Below, one piece after another: positions 24,544 through 36,768 of a DNA stretch of 64,000 nucleotides (its first letter is position 1; each line of letters starts with the position of its first letter). The position numbers and the translations under genes were made by a program. The notes beneath the pieces are model-generated. The model saw only the letters and a program-made list of their open reading frames with translations, was not told the DNA's origin and ran no database searches. This DNA comes from Gonapodya sp. JEL0774 (Eukaryota; Monoblepharomycota; Monoblepharidomycetes; Monoblepharidales; Gonapodyaceae). The stretch is taken from assembly GCA_027604505.1 (NCBI GenBank), contig JADIIX010000004.1:186001-250000 (forward strand), written 5' to 3'.

Positions 24544-25774
24544 GTATGTACTGGATACCAACACCTGTTAGCAGACTAAGACTACTATTAGATCACCAGG
24601 TTGAGCGAAGAAAAAAATTCGCCGAAATCTCAGGGTTCGGCCTAGGAACAAGAGATCAGCGTACTGTCGGCGTGGTGTCTTCACCCGGGATATGCTTCTT
24701 TGACGACATTTATTTCGTTGATGTGAACATGGATTCCGATTAGAGAGAATCAGAGGAATGATCACATACACATAGGAAAAGGCTAATGTTTTAGTGAATA
24801 GTAGTCAAAGATACGGAATTGAACAGGAACTTCTTCAACAAGGAAGGTACAGATTCATGAATATTATACCAGAGTGACAGTGTGTTTGAGCGATGACACA
24901 GCAAGACCCAAAAATATGTGGATTAATACATACTGCCTCAAGATGTAGCCGGCTGGTTGGTGGCCGAACATGCAGTTCATTGCATCCCGCCCCGTTCTCT
25001 TCATGGCCAAGGTGTGGACGGTTCCGTGAGCCCAGACGACACCCAATGAATATTGTACGTAACTTGTAAAACGTGCCATAAACTAGCTATATGTATCAGC
25101 TCATACGGCTGTGGTCAACCCCGAATGTCACGGTAACACAACAAAGGCTGGGAAGCCTAGGATGGGTGTGCCTGCCTCTCGCCAAGGGGGGGATTGGGGG
25201 GGGCACGTGGTACTGGTCCGCTCGACCCGCCCCAATGGTCGACTTCATGGACTTTGTGTTTCAAATTTTGCAATCGGGCACCGTGGGGAGAGGCGAGCAT
25301 TCCAGCCTTCGCGTGGGGGCTATTTGTGCGCAAAGTCCAACCTCACATTATTACAAAGAAAGTTGCACATTGTTGGGAGTTCGCGAATCACCTCGCGGCC
25401 GGCTTACCGGAGCAACCGCGCAACCACGCCCACGCAATCAAATGTCTGCTCGCGATTCTTATCTCTTTCGTATCTTTATTTCCTAAACGTCAAACACGCA
25501 ATCCCTTAATTTAATCTTTATCGCAGTTCCCTTTCTTTCAAATTCATGACTCGCAATAATACGCAAAACTCAATACTTCGAATGTCGCTTTCAATTGCGC
25601 ACTTGTGTAAAGTATGCAGTGCATATGTTAGAAAATTGATCCAGCTCCAATGAACGGTGAACTGTTTCACTAAACACTCAGCAAACTTAATTATATTTCG
25701 ATCCACTGGCTGTTCACGCGAACAATACTGGAGCTGACGGGATTCAACATTTTTCTTGGATACATCGTGGAAAG
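24544..25774. other. Intergenic region with a G-rich block
   Basis: About 1.2 kb without a supportable gene. Overlapping forward frames at 25091-25514 exist in all three phases, which argues against coding. A G-rich block at 25185-25203 has two runs of seven or eight Gs next to CACGTGG. The start of the VIT-vWA gene follows. Confidence 0.45.
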
Positions 25775-25807
25775 TTGGAGCTCCCCGGAACAGATCCACG
25801 GGGGAAG

Positions 25808-28800
25808 ATGGGAGAGCTCCCGATGCGCCTGTTTGTGCGGACTAGTGGGGACGGGATTCCGCGAGATGAACGCCTGATTCCATTTCGTGTGGACATTGTC
25901 GGTCAAGTGGCGGATGCGTTCGTGGGACTGTCTTTCGCTTGGACTTTTCTCCTCCCCCAACTGTCTGGGGAACCAGGGACAGTGGGATCCGGTAGTCGAG
26001 GATCAAGACGCGAGGCCTTGTTGACTGTTCCTTTGCGCGAAGGTTGGACGGTCACAGGGTTTCAGGTTGAAGCACCTGGAGTGAGACCTTTTCAAGGACG
26101 TTGGAGAGCCGCTACTCAGAGGACTTCCGACATCGTAGGCGTTCCCATCGGAGTGCTACGGCGTGGGAATGATGAAAGTCGAGGTAAGGATCCTTCTCTT
26201 GCGGTTGCCAAAACAGCGGTGGAATGTTCAGTGGACTGTCACAATTGGAGGCTTCTCTCACGGAGATGGCTTTACAGAAGCTTCGGAACTCGATGAATTC
26301 ATCTGGGGAGCTTTGAATATGCATGGTGGACTGCGGTTTTCTGGTTGTCATGCAGAGCCGTCAATTTGTCATCGTCAATGCTGTTCATTCGCATTAACAT
26401 TCAATGATTCTGTGAATGGAAGATTAGTCTGGGTGATGCAAAGTTTAGCATTTACATTCAAGTGAAGTTCACCGTGCAATTTCGCCACCAAACCTTCGAC
26501 TTTAATGCCCTCAGCTTTTGAACTCTCTCTCACTCCGATTCCGTCTGTGTACACAATCACCTTCCGCGTCACTTTGGCACTGTACCTTCAATCGTCGGTC
26601 CCTGATTCACGTACGTTGGTCATCCCACGCAGTTTCGTTCCCCCTTCATCGAAACGACCCCCGAATCACTTGGATGGAACGTCTTCACCTGCGATCACCG
26701 TGGCGATTAATATCCTTTCATCTACTGGCCCACTCTCTCATTTGTCGTCACCGTCCCACCAATTCTCCATTTCACAATCCCCGGACGATCCTAAACGGTG
26801 CAGCTTGGTGCACACTTCTCAACAAGCATTCTTCGATCGAGATTTTGTAGTTGAATTACGGAGCCCAGGATTGATGAGAACGAGAGCTCTTGTGGAGCAG
26901 GCACCATCGACATATGGGGGAAAGTGCCTCGCAGTGGAAGTTGTGCCACCAACAGAAGTATTCGTACCTGGAAACGGGATTGAGGTGGTTTTGGTGGCTG
27001 ATAGGTTGGTTTTCGTTCATGATCATTATTGGTGAAACGGGCTGATTTGCAATTCCGTGGTCCCGACTCGTCTCCTATGGTTGTTCAGGACTCCCTCTGC
27101 CAGTAGATCCACAGCATCTCTCCTCCTCACTCTCCTCAATTACCTTCCTCCTTCGGTTGCTGTTCGATTAATTGGATTTGGTTCTTCACACGACTCCATC
27201 CTTCCTTGCCCCGTAGTCGTAGGTGAACCCGGCTTCCAAAGAGTGAGGAAAGAGATTTCACAATGGTCGGAGGAAGAATGGGGGATGGGAGGTAGCGGTG
27301 GAGTCGTCGGTGCCTTGGAGGAAGCTGTGTGTGGAACGTTGGGACCACAAGTTATGCGGTCGGTTGTGGTGAGTCTGCCCTTGGTTTCGGGTCATTGTTT
27401 TCCTTAAGTTTCCCTAATGCTCGCACTCAATAGCTTCTTTCGGATGCGCGACACCCCCTGAAATCTTTGGAACCGATCATCCAACGTGCCAGCACTAGTT
27501 CTCCGACACGCTTTTTTTTCATTCCTTCATCCGCAGTCGCGTCGAACTTTGTTGACTCTCTAGTGCGGCTTGGTGGGGGCAGCGTTTTCTCGTTCCAAGA
27601 CGCAAATAATCCAGCATCGTGGGGAGCTTTCGTTCGGGACATCTGCACACCTCTGATATGGTCTCCCTTTTTGGATATTCCTGGCCTTGGCCGCGTTACT
27701 GCACCTGTTCTACCTGGGAAGCTCCCTTCGGCTGCGCGTGGAGATTCGTTCTCGTCGCCTCAATCGCCATCTTCTGGGTGGGGGGCTCAAAGTTCCATTT
27801 CTGGCACACCAGATACCTCCGTTTACTTTTTCCCGAGCCCACCACCGTCCAAGGAATCCCTATATTTGATGAAACCTGGTGCCCTCGTTCTAGGTGGCAG
27901 ATGGTCCATGTTCGTGTACCTGCCTCTGGAAGTTCCTGTCCCTGCAAGAGTTGCGGTGGGTTATTCAACATTGGGGGGACCAAGACGAGAGGAGATTTCG
28001 GTGCTTAAGGTCGAAGCTTCCGGTATTCCTGGAGTGGGTTTTGAAGGAACGGACCGAAATAATCTGGAATGTGAGTAGTTTTCTTCCGATCAAGTCAATA
28101 TGTGTGGCCAGTGCTGCCAGATCTGGGAACTGAGGATTCTCATCTTTTCAAACCTGTCAGTCGGTTTGGCACCACCTTCGGCCCGGCGACAATTGCGAGC
28201 GGCTCCGGTGGTGTCCACAGCTCAGTCTCAATCTCCAGGTCTTGCTGGCGATCGCAGCACTCAGAAGCTTAGTAACGGTCATCATCAGTATGCACCATTG
28301 CTCAATCCGCAATCTCGGTCAACGTTACAGGAGAGAGGTGCCATGGGTGCAATGGCGCCCCACGGTGTCCTCAATGGTGTCCATGGACAACATAGTTCGG
28401 TGGAGCAGCCACATCTCGTTCCCCTAAGCTCCTCTGATCCGCGCTACGTTGATGTTCGGGGGCCGCCACCAGATCTTGCCGCTTCAGCAACCCCATCTTC
28501 ATCCGCATTAGCACCTAGCACGCCTTCACATGGTTCAACCCTTCGCTCCCGCCCTTCTTTCTCTGGCATGTCTGCATCCGCCGGTATCAAAGCTGCAAGG
28601 CAAGCCACTGCGGCTGCTGTGTCGTCGGCAGCGAGGTCGACCCCTCCACGAACCGCATCTTCAACCGTTTCGGTGGACCCTCGAACAGGAGACGTCGTCA
28701 GGCCTCAGAGGAAACCTGCGTCACTCAACGGCAGCGTTACTGGGATGTCATTTACAGGAGCGCCAGGGACCGGGTCCATGCTTTCCGTACAATCACTTCC

Positions 28801-31800
28801 TTACGGAATGTCCGGCACTGTTAACCTCCCCGGTGTCAGTCAGACGCACGTAGCATCGTTTGCTTCCAATCCGGGGTCTTCAAAGACAACTATCGTCGCA
28901 GGACCACCGCAGCAATCCGTGACGAACGTTGCGTCGGGATCAACCTCGCGAATAGGAACTACACCCACCACTACTTCTGTGATGAAGGATCCTCCAAAAC
29001 GAATTGTGTCATCTTACGGCAACTTCACCATCGACGAGCTGTTGGATGAAGGCTGCAAGTATTTGAGCCCCACTCAACTAAACGCCCAAGATGCTCTCTT
29101 ACGATTTCGGACGGCTATCGAAAGGGCCAAAATTGATAGTGATCGATTTCGTGCTGCCAGAGCAACGTCCAATCAAGCCGTCGCGCTCCGAGTTTCTCAA
29201 GCTGGCAAAGGGACACCTTCAACCAGAGAGAATGTCCTGGATATGTTGAGAGACGCTTGGAAACGGTGCAAAGTCATGCTGAAGCGTGTTAAGACATCAA
29301 ATCGTAATTCTTGGACAGATGTGGCTATTGAGTTCATCGACGAAGTGGAGCGACGAATCGACCTGGAGAATGGAGGTCCATCGCGAGACCCATCTGGCCA
29401 AGCTCCCTCCGCATGGGGAAAGGCTCACAGAGTTGGAAACTGGGGGTTTCGAATGGTGGAGGGAAAAACCGGCCTGAAGGCGTTCGATCCCGCCGGTGGT
29501 CCTCCAATGATCGCGCTTCTGTTGGATCTGACGAACAATTTTGGAAACACGTGCTTTTCAGTGGGCAACTTTTGGGAAGCTATAGCCTGGTGGGAAGCTC
29601 AATTGGATTTGACAGAACGGATGCTCCGTCAATTCCCCCTTCCTTCGATCCCGGGAGCAACTTCGCTCAGAAAAGAGAACAGTTTCAAGCTAGGTAGCTC
29701 ATTGAGCACGAGGGGAATGTTCGGAGGAGCACCATCTGATAAAACTTTCAAGTTGTTGTTCATTCACCGAGTTACTATGCGTGCGCGGGTGCGCGCTTGG
29801 ACCCATCTGGGCTTCGGGCTATCAACATTGGGCAAGCACCGTGAAGCCATTTTATGTCATTACCGTGGACTGGAGGCCCTTGAAGCTTGGCAACCGCTGG
29901 CGGAGCTGCACGAACGGGGTTTAAATGGAGCGTCAAGTGGGGCTCATGGAAGAGAGTCACGAACCATGGGGAGAGCCGGGTACGATAGCATGATGGGTCC
30001 TTCACGCCCGTCGACGGCGTCCAACTTTCTCGTCGCCGGTGTGGATCAAGCTACTCCGAATGCGGACGCCAATCTCTCTACGATCGCCAGCCTTCGAGGT
30101 ATTTGCTGCTCACACCTAGCGACTGCGTACGAGGGTCTTGGCATGTACCGTGACGTGCTTAGAGCCCGCCGAACAGCAATTGAAATGTTCAAAGCGTGTG
30201 GGGATAGACTCGCGGAAACTCGAGAGAAGGGCAATTTAGGTGGAGCACTGGTACAGTGGAGCAAGACTGTAGGCGACTTCGTCCTTTCTCCCGAGAAGCG
30301 AGTGCCCATTTCCATAGGAGAGGACGTTCGAGGAGTGCGACAGCCTTTGCCTGGACCTATTTTAGTTTCAACTATTGAGTCTGGAAACGTGCCAGGTTTC
30401 CCTCGGCTCCAGGAGAACGAAATCGCCGCGTCAGATGACGACGGAGAGCCAATTGTAAACCTGCAGAGCTCAATTTCCCGAAAACCGCAGTTTCCGATAG
30501 CACGACTGTCTTTGAAATCGGCCATGAGTGGTGTCTCGTACCTCATGGATCAATGGTATGTCGGATCCCGGATTGGAGATTGGCTGGGTATCGCTGCTGC
30601 AGCAACAAACCTTGGTACGTTCTTCCTGTTGCGTTTCCAAGAGGATTTTGGCTGATGGAGACCTTTTTTTTCAGGTAACGCATTTAGTGTACTCGGCAAT
30701 CCAGCGCCATCGTTGATGTTTTATCTCTGTCTATACGTGCCATCGTATCGAGGACCGTTGCAGATTCAGCCAAGTCCACCGACGACTTCTACTTTGGGTA
30801 AAAACGATGACAGTGTAGTTTCAAGGAAAAACACCCAGCAACTGGACCTTACTGTGATCACAGAAGGAAAACCGTTTTTATGGCGTGACGTTGCGGGCAT
30901 GAATATTGCCATTGCAACATCCTACCTGATCGAAATGCCTACCACTGAAAATTCAGCAGCCTTGCACCCCGAAAATTCATCAACCAACTCTTGGGGGGGT
31001 CTCAAAAGTGTTTTGCACAAAGCCGGTGAAAATTTACGACCCCGAAACCCGGTATCGGTGGAAGCACGAGCAATGTTGGACAGCATTGGAGTGCCTTCAG
31101 ACTCCGTCGCACGGGTTTTAGAGTCCCGTATGTTTCACAACCCTGCGAACGTGATGAACGGACCCCAGAGAAATGAGTCTTCAAATCATGTCTATAGCGC
31201 GATTCGGGAGAAGTCCCTGATCAACGATGAGGTCGTGAAGTTCTTGAAGAAAAGTATGTCAGAGAGCGACACCTCGCTTCGGCGCAAGGATGTCGCTGAG
31301 CTTGCAGAGCGATTGCGCAATCGCTCGCGAGACAATCAAACGGAAACTGGAATTGTGCCCGCTGGTAGTGACGGGTTAATTCCGATCACATTGTTTGAGG
31401 AGTCTTTGAAACGAGACATACGTCTGGAGGAGGACGTCCTTGCCCGGAAACTCCAGCTCACTCGATTACTTCTGACGAGCACAATGTCACTGCTCGATTT
31501 TTCGAATTCAAACGATACCCCCTTATTGGAGGTCGAAACTACGTTCGAGGAATTTCTGACGGAGTTTGTTCCTATCATGGAAGATTTTCTGGCATCCTCA
31601 CGACCTGGAGAATCACCAGTCCCTTCTACGAGCCTAATCGGACGTTTAGCCGTAGTCGCCAAGAAACTTGTGGAGACACTGGGAAATAATGCACTAACGG
31701 TAGAAGAGGGATTGTTCTCACCTGCGATGCTGATATCGGAAGTGAAAGTGCAGAACCTGGAATCCCTGATGCCATTCTCACCGGTTCTGGTCGCGGCAGT

Positions 31801-32251
31801 TTTCGTTACCGCTGGAGCCTTGAGGACGCTTCAATTGTCGAGCTCTCTCGTTTCACCAGACTCCGCGCCGTCGGTGAGTCCGTCGCGGACCACGATTTTC
31901 GATGATGGAAGTCTGCTTTACCGTGCAGCGAGGCTGGTTGCGTTGCGATTCGCTCTGGGATCTTGTCGGAGGTGCTTGGAAGTGTTGTCGAGGAACCGTA
32001 ACCTGATGAAATCGGATGCAGACGCGCGTCCACGGATGGATAGTAGACCTTCAGTATTTGGTGGCGGCGGAACCAAAACTGGAACTCCTTCCGAACAGAC
32101 ACAGAGTAGCGCCGCCACAGCAGGACCCAAAGGCAAACCTAAATCACGACGATCGTATATGCCACTCAACTGGAAGATTGTCGAATACCAGATGTCATCC
32201 TGTCCGCATGTGGAGACTCTGACATCTGAAGCGAAGTTGAGGTTCGCTTGA
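25808..32251 (+). CDS. Very large VIT-vWA protein with C-terminal TPR-like region
   Basis: A single long gene supported by frame-keeping introns. The N-terminus (from MGELPMRLFVRTSG) resembles a VIT domain: VDIVGQVADAFVGLSFAWTF then ALLTVPLREGWTVTGFQV. Next comes a vWA domain: GIEVVLVADR spliced to TPSASR gives D-x-T-x-S at the MIDAS site, then AVRLIGFGSS, GGSGGVVGALEEAV and RFFFIPS...FVDSLVRLGGGSVFSF. A splice GGAAT|GTGAGT to TCGG at about 28070/28160 continues into a 300-residue Ser/Pro/Ala-rich linker. The helical region (about 29020-30650) has FGNTCFSVGNFWEAIAWWEA, GFGLSTLGKHREAILCHY and CCSHLATAYEGLGMYRD, all TPR-like. An intron near 30613-30673 joins NLG to NAFSVLG, the last TPR-like unit. 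About 500 further unrecognised residues follow. VIT-vWA proteins are thought to be protein-interaction scaffolds; the role here is unknown. An upstream in-frame ATG at 25775 is the alternative start. Confidence 0.75.
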
Positions 32252-33023
32252 CAGAAACACTATGTGAATAGTACCTTCTACACGCATAATTGCAGTATTT
32301 TACAATTTTTGATGATCTTGTTATATGGAAGTGTATCCCCACAGTATTTGTCAAAAGTGAGAACGTTGTGCGAGAATCAGAGGACATTTCCAGGGACGGT
32401 GAGAGGGTGTGGCACAGCAGAGCTCAAGCTCACAAGCTATAAACGTTGGTTGAGATCGCGCTCTCAACGTGTCAACGAAGCTGGTCCAGTCTGCAGTACA
32501 CAGAAGGTGCGCTGAGCGTCGCTCTCCGTGGATTCCATGTTGAAAACAGGAGTTCGTGATCGGCTGGGAGCGGTCTAAACCGACACATAGAATTCTAAGA
32601 GCCCTGAAGGTTTTTTACTTGAGGTGCCCTTGAACAGGAAGAATGGCATATACTTTCCAATAACCAGGCATTGCGCGTGTATTATGGGCGCTTCTGGGGA
32701 ACTACGCACTTGTTGCTGTTATCCACCAGCGTCATCGAATTCACTGCATTTTCGGGAAGGCTCAAAGTGATTTTGTGTCTCCCGTTCCCCTTGGTTATTG
32801 GGAAACCTTGCGAGGTCCATCCCTTTGCAGTTCTATTATGTTTACGTAGGGTTGTGAGACCTTTCTACTCGCAGTGCGCTCTGCAGCTGCCGCATTTACT
32901 CCGCCATCAACAAATTTGCTTGGTTTAGGCCTTCTCGTGCTGGGCGTCTTGCAAAACTCAATCTGCGAGCGTTTCTCGAATTAGTTCAGTCACGTGTTCT
33001 GGATACAGTAACTCGCCAAAACA
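32252..33023. other. Intergenic region, possible unassigned exon
   Basis: About 770 bases. A frame ending at about 33033 (LAKLNLRAFLELVQSRVLDT) looks protein-like and runs into the F-box gene start, but the F-box gene works without it. No full gene can be built here, so it is left unassigned. Confidence 0.35.
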
Positions 33024-34406
33024 ATGTCCCAAAAGTGAGGATTATATGAGAGCAGTTATATTTCATCCACTTGCTAAAGCTTTGAATACTACAGATACGA
33101 CCAATTGCTTAACTATGTTCGGCTATCCAGCATGTATCCTCCAGCGGCCGACGCACCTCTCGACCAATATACCTCTGATGGTGCTGCACTGTTGCGTTCG
33201 GCAAAGCGGAATTCTCATATCAATGAAAACTGGGAGCCAACAGGACCCGATCCATTGAGAAGCCAACCTGCGGAACTGGTGAGTGCAACCGTCTTGCTCT
33301 GATGAGGTGTTGATCTCATCAAAACGTGTAAATCCTGATGCAGACATACAGAATTTTAGCCCATCTGCCAGCCACAGATCTCGTGCGACTGGGTATGTGC
33401 GCGAAGTACTTGAATGTAATGGCAAATGACGAAGGTGGGTTTCGATCGGTCCCCAAGTGCTTCATTTTCTAGGCTCACATGTTCAAGCGGAAAGGTTTCT
33501 GGAAAAATCATTGTCGAATCAAGTATCAGAGCCTCAAGCACCACCCATTTTCACTACACCCCGCAGGTGTTTACTCTTCTCCAAATCTTCTGTCCCGACT
33601 CACCCCGGCAGATTGCAAAGACATACTCTCTCGGCGTGGCATCCCAGAGCATCGCTGGGTGCATCTATGCTACCAGCACCGGTCTGCATATGATGAGAAT
33701 GTCGACAGAGGGCACGAGGAGGAACTTGCCGCGCTCAGAAAGCTGGTCAAAGAAACCGAAGGTGATCCATGGCCTACTCCACATATGATGGAGGGAATCG
33801 AATTTGGCTCAAAGTGGTAAGTACTGCCTTTTAAAAGGGTCGCCGAAATGGAAACCGTAACACCCCGAAACAGGAAATCTTCGTACGTTGCAACAGTACT
33901 CGATCTCCGTCGGACAAGAATTACAGAGATTGAATTGACTTCTCATCTCTGGTGGTACACTGCCCATGGTTATGTATGTTTGATGTGATACAAGTGTTCC
34001 CGATATCGTGTGATGATCAGCTACAACATTGTACAGAACCAGTCTATCACCAATCGAGATACAGCGCGAATTCGCTTTGACCCAAAAGGATACCGAGTGG
34101 GGACCGAAGGTTGGCCAAATAGGCAACAATGGAGAATCGATCGAAATGGATGCTTGCAGGTATGTGACGGTGTGCTCAAATATTCAGCGTCGAAATCTCT
34201 TGAGTGGTGTTCTGATAGGGGTATCTGCTCTTCAGGTTGGTAGATTTCCTACTCACTCCGTTGAGCGTGATGAAGAGACCGGTGGTTGGAATTTCCAAAA
34301 CGGATGGGTGTCGTGCCGTAGCATCTGTTCAATATGGGAGGCGGAAGGTAAAAAAGATGATGTCACGCCACGGATAAGATCACAAAGCTTCTGGGATATG
34401 GAGTGA
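33024..34406 (+). CDS. F-box protein, seven exons
   Basis: Predicted substrate adaptor of an SCF (Skp1-cullin-F-box) ubiquitin ligase. Exons 33024-33034, 33131-33278, 33344-33415, 33473-33816, 33874-33973, 34037-34159 and 34236-34406 sum to 969 bases, giving 322 residues with all junctions in frame and GT-AG. The F-box spans about residues 50-85: PAELTYRILAHLPATDLVRL then MCAKYLN|AHMFKRKGFWKNHC, matching the LPxELxxxILxxLPxxDLxRLxxxCKxLN pattern. The C-terminal 220 residues show no WD40 or LRR repeats; instead a Trp-rich beta-type region (HLWWYTAHG, GTEGWPNRQQWRID, TGGWNFQNGWVS) is seen. The substrate is unknown. The first exon has only 11 coding bases, so the start is less certain than the body. 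It converges on alpha-tubulin with about 90 bp between stops. Confidence 0.75.
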
Positions 34407-34496
34407 GAAGCGTTTGGCGAGCGCACATAGGAGGAACAAATCTTTACCCTTGCATGTAACTTTTCAGTGGTATTTGGGAAATTACAGTGCGTTAAC

Positions 34497-36535
34497 TCAA
34501 ACTTCTTGGGGCTCTGCATCTTCGGTTGTGTCAGACCCAACCTCTCGGTAGTCACGTTCAAGTGCAGCCAAGTCCTCGCGAGCTTCCGTAAATTCGCCTT
34601 CCTCCATACCCTCGCCGACAAACCAATGAACAAATGCGCGCTGATGGGTTGGCGTTACGGAACGGAATTAATTCCAGCGAGATTCTGAAGCAAACACTGT
34701 CCTCGAACATACTTTTGAGTACATGAGATCAAACTTATGATCCAGTCGAGCCCAAGCTTCTCCGATCTGCAAATATATTTCATCGAATGAATCAGTTGTT
34801 GATCGCCAACTTTATGATTTTTCAACTCACCGCCGTGGTGTTACTCAACATGCAGCAAGCCCTTGATACTTTTGCAAGATCACCGTCTGGCACAACCGTG
34901 GGAGCATGTGAATTGATGCCCACTTTGAAACCCGTGGGGCACCAATCGACGAAGCGAACTGAAGGGCGAGATTTTAAACCCGCAATGGCAGTGTTGACAT
35001 CCTTGGGAACGACATCTCCACGGTACAGAAGGCAAGTAGCCATGTACTTTCCATTGCTAGCGAGACGGTCAGGTTAAAATCCAAAGGTATCCGATCACCT
35101 CAAACAGATTTTGACACAAACCGAGGCTCGCACTTTACAAGTTGAGCTTGGGGTTCAAAGCACGCGTTCGTGATCTCCGAGACGGTAAATTGCTCGTGGC
35201 CTGCCTTTTCAACTCCGATAATTGGTGCGTAGCTGGCCAGTGGGAAGTGGATACGTGGGTACGGGACCAGGTTCGTCTGGAATTCGCTACCATTTTGGAA
35301 ATCAGTTGTCAATCCCTACATTTATCACTTGTCTTCATTGGATCATATCGAACTTACTTCAGATCGACGTTCTTGGTGGGTGATTTGAAGGGTTTCAAAG
35401 CGATGATTAAATGTTGGCAGGTTTCACCAGTGCAACCATAACGTACCAAGCTGCCCTCGAAGCGAAGACTCGCTGTGATGCTGCTTACAACTTGGGCAAT
35501 GATGCGATTGAGGTTTGAGTATGTTGGCCGCTCCACATCGAGGTTGCGCTTGCAGATTGAGTAGATAGCTTCATTGTCGACGATGAACGAGCAGTCCGAG
35601 TGTTCAAGTGTGGTATGTGTGGTAAGAATAGAATTGTATGGCTCCACCACGGCTGGCGCAACGACGTATTTTAATTGCATAGGCTACAACAAGCGGATTG
35701 AGTTGCGAACTCACCAGTGGAGACCATAGGAGCTGGGTATACAGAGAACTCAAGCTTACTTTTCCTGCCGTAATCTTGTGACAGCCTTTCCATGAGCAAG
35801 GCTGTGAAGCCGGATCCAGTGCCTCCACCGAAGGAATGGAACAGGAGAAAACCTGGTCGACGGACTACTGAGTCAGACCAATTTATCAGTCGACCACCAG
35901 ACCCACTACAGACCTTGGAGACCTTTTGTATTTTCAGCCATCTTGCGAATCCGGTCCATGGTGGTATCAATAAGTTCTTTCCCTACTGTGTAGTGTCCAC
36001 GGGCATAGTTGTTCGCGGCATCCTCTTTACCAGAGACCAACTATCGCGAGAAATGGATGGAGCATTAACGACTTACAATCAATTAAAAGCTCTTCTGTTG
36101 CTCACTTGTTCGGGGTGGTACAAGTTTCTGTATTTTCCGGTTCGCACTTCGTCCACAACTGTTGGCTCCAGATCAACAAAGAGGGTTCGAGGCACAAACT
36201 GGGACGAGGCAGTCTCGGCAAAAAACGACACATGCGATCCGGTGGTGCTCTTTGAAGCAGCGGGATTAAGCTCGGGATTGCGGGTGCCGTCAGGTCTAAT
36301 GTTGTGCTCTGGCCGTGAGAGAGGTTGGGAGAATACTCCTAAAGATGCATGGACTGTTGAATAATCGTATGCTATATTCACTTACCAAGACAATAAAGCT
36401 CCCAGCATGCGTTGCCGATCTGGACTCCAGCCTGTTTTATTGGAATGCCAAATGTCAGAAGCCTCATCTTTCCCCGATTGACAGCGTTCGATCGGCGCTC
36501 ACCTGTCCAACGTGAACGCTGATAACTTCTCTCAT
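34497..36535 (-). CDS. Alpha-tubulin without C-terminal aromatic residue
   Basis: Alpha subunit of the microtubule heterodimer; binds non-exchanged GTP. The start [11 protein letters not shown] at 36535 splices to [15 protein letters not shown], then [52 protein letters not shown] (GTP-binding tubulin signature GGGTGSG), [55 protein letters not shown] and [19 protein letters not shown] follow in order over nine or more exons. The stop is at 34497-34499. The tail ends ...DAEPQEV, so the usual last Tyr/Phe is missing. The loop around residues 35-50 ([14 protein letters not shown]) is divergent from the canonical K40-region sequence. The family assignment is certain; whether it is the main or a secondary isoform cannot be told. 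Several tubulin segments look animal- or zoosporic-fungus-like. Confidence 0.93.
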
Positions 36536-36768
36536 TGTAAGTTAATAGATATGTTTTGAAGTGATGATTGCGGACGGTAATTAATGACAGAGGTAGGAGT
36601 TTGATCTATAAAAGGTGGCTGATGGGTCGCCTTCGCAGCTCAGCCACATTACATTCGCGCTTCGCACATCAATAAAATGAAGATACCCTTTGGATTTCAG
36701 AAAACTGAGCCACTTTCAAGAAGCTTATTGATCTTCGAAAGTTGCAGGTCCCATCTGTTCGGTTCCAA

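Noticed and set aside
25091-25514. Forward frames before the VIT-vWA gene
   Set aside because: All three phases are open over the same stretch, which reflects composition rather than coding.
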